From the NCBI RefSeq assembly GCF_005222485.1, contig NZ_CP029078.1:6635501-6699500 (forward strand): DNA of 64,000 nucleotides. Direction: 5' to 3'. Below the pieces are notes generated by a model. That model was given only the letters and a program-made list of their open reading frames with translations, did not search any database and was not told where the DNA came from. The translations under genes and the position numbers were made by a program. Positions 61,552-64,000 of this stretch are shown here, one piece after another. This stretch comes from Streptomyces griseoviridis (lineage in GTDB: Bacteria; Actinomycetota; Actinomycetes; Streptomycetales; Streptomycetaceae). Numbering within the stretch: position 1 is the first letter of the stretch; every line of letters begins with the position of its first letter.

Positions 61552-62445
61552 GTGTCGGGCCTGAAGCTGTTCCACACGACAAACAGCGGCGTGACCGAGG
61601 TCGCGCCGCGTCTTGCTCAGGTCGAGGCGGATGTGCAGGACCTCATTGAGGCGCACATGGAGACCATGCTCGGGGTACGGTTCCTGGCGAGCGAGTACAG
61701 CACCGGCCCCGTCCACGGCGGGCGCATCGATTCGCTGGGCATTGATGAGAACAACGCGCCCGCGATCGTGGAATACAAGCGCGGTACCGACGCAGGCGTG
61801 ATCCATCAGGGCCTCTTCTACATGGCGTGGCTGATGGACCACAAGGACGCGTTCCGGCACCTGGTCCGCGACAGGCTCGGGGCTGCGGTCGCGGCCCAGG
61901 TGCTGTGGAGCGCACCGAGGCTGATCTGCGTGGCCGGCGACTTCACTCGCTATGACGTTCATGCCGTGCGCGAGCACCGCCGCTCGATCGACCTGGTCCG
62001 TTACCGGTTCTTCGGCAACGAACACATCGGCCTTGAGACGGTCGCCTCCGTCACCGGCCAGACCGCCGTCTCCACAGCAGGCCGGCGTCGCCACGGGGTG
62101 GAGGCGCTGCGCGGCCGTCGGGAACACGGGGCGATAACGGAGTTGGCCGCTGCGGTCGACGAGGTACTGCTCGGGCTCGGTGACGACATCACCAAGGTCG
62201 AGAACCGGACCTACCGGGCGTATCAGCGGCTGCGGAACTTCGCCTGCGTCTGCCCGCCGCAGAAGACCAAGCTGCTCGTCTACCTCAAGGCCGACCCCAA
62301 GGAGGTCGACTTGGTCCCCGGGTTCACTCGGGACGTGACGGGGCTCGGGCACCACGGAACCGGCGACCTAGAGGTGCAGCTGCGCACGGACCGGGACCTG
62401 GAGCGCGCCCAGGACCTGTTCCGCCTCAGCTACACCGCGGCGTAG
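61552..62445 (+). CDS. DUF5655 family protein with PD-(D/E)XK-like N-terminal domain
   Basis: 297 residues from GTG 61552, preceded by AGGAGG at 61541-61546. The N-terminal part has RLAQVEADVQDLIEAHMETMLGVRFLASEYSTG and GGRIDSLGIDENNAPAIVEYKRG, an Asp plus Glu-x-Lys pattern of a nuclease fold. The C-terminal DUF5655 domain reads FACVCPPQKTKLLVYLKADPKEV. This is a conserved streptomycete protein probably belonging to the backbone rather than the island. A hairpin TGACTGGGG/CCCCAGTCA lies in its leader at 61418-61447. Confidence 0.82.
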   Translation: MSGLKLFHTTNSGVTEVAPRLAQVEADVQDLIEAHMETMLGVRFLASEYSTGPVHGGRIDSLGIDENNAPAIVEYKRGTDAGVIHQGLFYMAWLMDHKDAFRHLVRDRLGAAVAAQVLWSAPRLICVAGDFTRYDVHAVREHRRSIDLVRYRFFGNEHIGLETVASVTGQTAVSTAGRRRHGVEALRGRREHGAITELAAAVDEVLLGLGDDITKVENRTYRAYQRLRNFACVCPPQKTKLLVYLKADPKEVDLVPGFTRDVTGLGHHGTGDLEVQLRTDRDLERAQDLFRLSYTAA

Positions 62446-62557
62446 AAGCGTCACAGCCGGGAGGATTGCAAGGCGAGTTTTCGGTTGTCAGTTGTCGTCG
62501 TGTGCTGTCCTACCAAGGCGGCGGTCAGGGACGGCGGTGGACTACCAATGGTGCGGC

Positions 62558-62586
62558 GGAGTCCCGGTTTCGGTAACCGGGACTCC
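62558..62586. terminator. Strong hairpin downstream of the DUF5655 gene
   Basis: GGAGTCCCGGTT (62558-62569), loop TCGGT, AACCGGGACTCC (62575-62586): a 12-bp perfect stem, extendable by five pairs with one wobble. It lies about 110 bp after the DUF5655 stop and before the convergent phosphotransferase, so it could terminate both. No T-tract. Confidence 0.6.
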
Positions 62587-62717
62587 GTCGCTATATTGCG
62601 CGCCTGAATCTGGCACGCCAGTACGGCGCGATCGACGGCATGAATCTCCGACCTGTAGCGGGGGTCGGTCGGTACGCGCTGACACTGCAGGTCGTGCCGC
62701 TGATGAAGCTTTCGCCC

Positions 62718-63524
62718 TCAAAGTCGCTGGAGGGCGGCGGAGAATACTTCGCGGTGGGCCATTGTGTAGGCGTGCTCCTGCTCCGACCAGAGGATCCGGT
62801 TGCTGATCACATCGTGCTCGGCGGTTTCTGCGGACAGCCCCTGTAGGCGGCTGCTCCACCACTGGGCGTTGCGGGCTTGGCGCTCGAGCATGGCGTCTAC
62901 CAGATGTGAGCGTGAAGCGGCGTCCGCTCCGTAGGCATCTGCGAGGACGCGGACTTGTGCCGCTTGGGCGCGTGCGGTGGGGTCTGCGGTTTTGGACGAG
63001 ACGCACCACGTCCAGCACATGTAGCCGAGGTCTTCAAGCGGGTCGCCCGGAGCGGCGGTGTCGAAGTCGATGAAGGCCACCGGTACCGCGTCGACGAAGA
63101 CGGTGTTATTCGGTCCCACGTCGTGATGGCAGACCACGGAGTGTGGACCGGTCAGGCGGCAACCACGGGTGGCGTCGTGGAAGGCGCGAAGCAGCGCACC
63201 GGCGGCGGCGACCTGAGCGTCGCCCCAGCGCTGAAAGCGCGCCGGCACCCAGCCTGGCAGGTAGCTGAAGACGTCCCGGCCGGCAGCATCGCGCCCGAAG
63301 TGACGCGGCGCGCCATTGAAGCCGCGCTGCTGTAGGTGGTCGAGCAGCTCCGCGACGAACCCAGATGCTGCTGAGGCGGGACGGCGGACCGTGTTGCCAG
63401 CCCTGACCACGCCGGACGTAATACGTCCGCCCGACAACGGAATCTCAGTTATGAAGCCATGGTCCAGGACATCCTCGGGCGCTTCCAGCGCACCCGTTGT
63501 GGTCGAGCTAGAGGGTGTACCCAA
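62718..63524 (-). CDS. APH-family phosphotransferase
   Basis: 268 residues from a provisional TTG at 63524. The nucleotide-binding region is GRITSGVVRAGNTVRRPASA; the catalytic loop is VVCHHDVGPNNTVF with Asp and Asn; the metal motif is AFIDFDTAAPGDPLEDL. These are hallmarks of aminoglycoside/choline-kinase-like phosphotransferases. The frame continues upstream to 63719, but conserved sequence begins only around EDVLDHGFITEIPLSGG (about 63468), so the start is uncertain. Substrate unknown; small-molecule resistance or metabolism. Confidence 0.75.
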   Translation of the reverse strand: MGTPSSSTTTGALEAPEDVLDHGFITEIPLSGGRITSGVVRAGNTVRRPASAASGFVAELLDHLQQRGFNGAPRHFGRDAAGRDVFSYLPGWVPARFQRWGDAQVAAAGALLRAFHDATRGCRLTGPHSVVCHHDVGPNNTVFVDAVPVAFIDFDTAAPGDPLEDLGYMCWTWCVSSKTADPTARAQAAQVRVLADAYGADAASRSHLVDAMLERQARNAQWWSSRLQGLSAETAEHDVISNRILWSEQEHAYTMAHREVFSAALQRL

Positions 63525-63954
63525 CCACGGTGACCCGGGTACAGCCTTTTGTAGGCACCGGAGCCACGCCCGCCGCCTGGACGGACACGACTTCACTGCT
63601 TGATCGCCTTGGTCACTCTGGAAGAGCAGCAGCCATCTGATTACTTGTTGCAGCTGCATTTGACGCCCTTCTATCCTGGATCGCAACGCGTCGAAGGAGA
63701 CGAGTAGCCGCGGGATCACGCGAGCAGAGAGAGCTGCCCATAGCTGTGAAGGCGGTCTCGCGCCCTTTGGTGAAGACCCTCCTGAGCGCGGGGAGGAACG
63801 GCCCCTGTGGCCTAATGCCCCGCCGGCTGGCCCCCGTCATCGGGCATGAATGAGGCCGCCTCTGTCTGGTGGTGGCAAAGGCGTGGTGGCACCGCGAGTA
63901 CCCTTCTCGCCCACGCTCCCAAGGGATCATGACGACGCCCCTTGGAGGGCTGCG

Positions 63955-64000
63955 ATGATCCACACGACTAGCCGTGTATTGGTCGCCGAGCTGCGGCAAC
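63955..64000 (+). CDS. Start of an unidentified gene (cut by the window end)
   Basis: ATG 63955 follows GGAGGGC (63944-63950) at good spacing and encodes MIHTTSRVLVAELRQ before the window ends. Too short to identify. Confidence 0.4.
   Translation, partial: MIHTTSRVLVAELRQ

Noticed and set aside
61198..62355. Minus-strand frame of 385 codons at the tRNA remnant
   Set aside because: Antisense shadow of the DUF5655 gene running through the tRNA fragment.
63613..63999. Minus-strand frame of 128 codons at the right end
   Set aside because: Product is low-complexity and basic with no recognised motif, and it overlaps the upstream end of the phosphotransferase frame.

Overview
The window looks like chromosome from a Streptomyces or close relative. 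Coding regions have very high GC and strong third-position bias. It carries a large SARP regulator, the ATP-binding / HTH-DUF5753 / DUF397 trio, DUF5999, DUF6299 and DUF6193 proteins, and an indigoidine-type cluster. No complete tRNA, rRNA or CRISPR array was seen.

Layout. (1) 1-6.0 kb: end of a sulfate-assimilation operon (cysC-cysD-cysN) and a small aromatic-acid-type catabolic block: an aryl/acyl-CoA ligase and PaaX-like repressor divergent from an acyl-CoA dehydrogenase and a RidA protein. (2) 6-16 kb: small conserved actinobacterial genes, a 1055-residue SARP regulator, two uncharacterised genes, then a two-gene locus on the minus strand in which a short helical protein and an NB-ARC/TPR protein carry the same Gly/Val/Gln/His-rich motif, the layout of a bacterial NLR with a matching amyloid-signalling effector. 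(3) 16-26.7 kb: an indigoidine/minimycin-type operon (A-Ox-T-TE synthetase, pseudouridine-5'-phosphate glycosidase, HAD-questin-oxidase-like fusion, uracil phosphoribosyltransferase), followed by an MFS exporter and GntR repressor facing each other across a long perfect inverted repeat. (4) 26.8-32 kb: the regulatory trio and an arsenic locus (arsI divergent from arsR-aqpS-arsC-arsN1). (5) 32-34 kb: a scar of broken genes, including an ISAzo13-type transposase fragment, around a DUF6193 gene. (6) 34-40 kb: metabolic genes, including a TetR regulator whose 27-bp upstream motif recurs upstream of an AtzG/AtzE-like amidase pair and a metallo-beta-lactamase-fold hydrolase.

(7) 40.2-61.3 kb is the most unusual part, a defence island. 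It contains a coiled-coil protein, an HTH-N6 adenine methylase with a substituted catalytic motif, a Ser/Thr kinase, a Cas4/RecB-like nuclease, and a pPIWI-RE type three-gene module (restriction-endonuclease-fold protein, DinG-like helicase, PIWI/Argonaute-like protein). A Hachiman-like nuclease plus Ski2-like helicase pair follows directly. The right edge holds an FtsK/TraB-like fragment, an N-terminally truncated nuclease-fold gene and a 5' half of tRNA-Arg(UCU), as expected of a decayed integrative element. (8) 61.5-64 kb: a DUF5655 protein, a phosphotransferase and the start of one more gene.

Functions come from reading conserved motifs and gene order by eye; no database search was run. 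The pPIWI-RE and NLR/amyloid assignments rest on published families but need profile searches to confirm.
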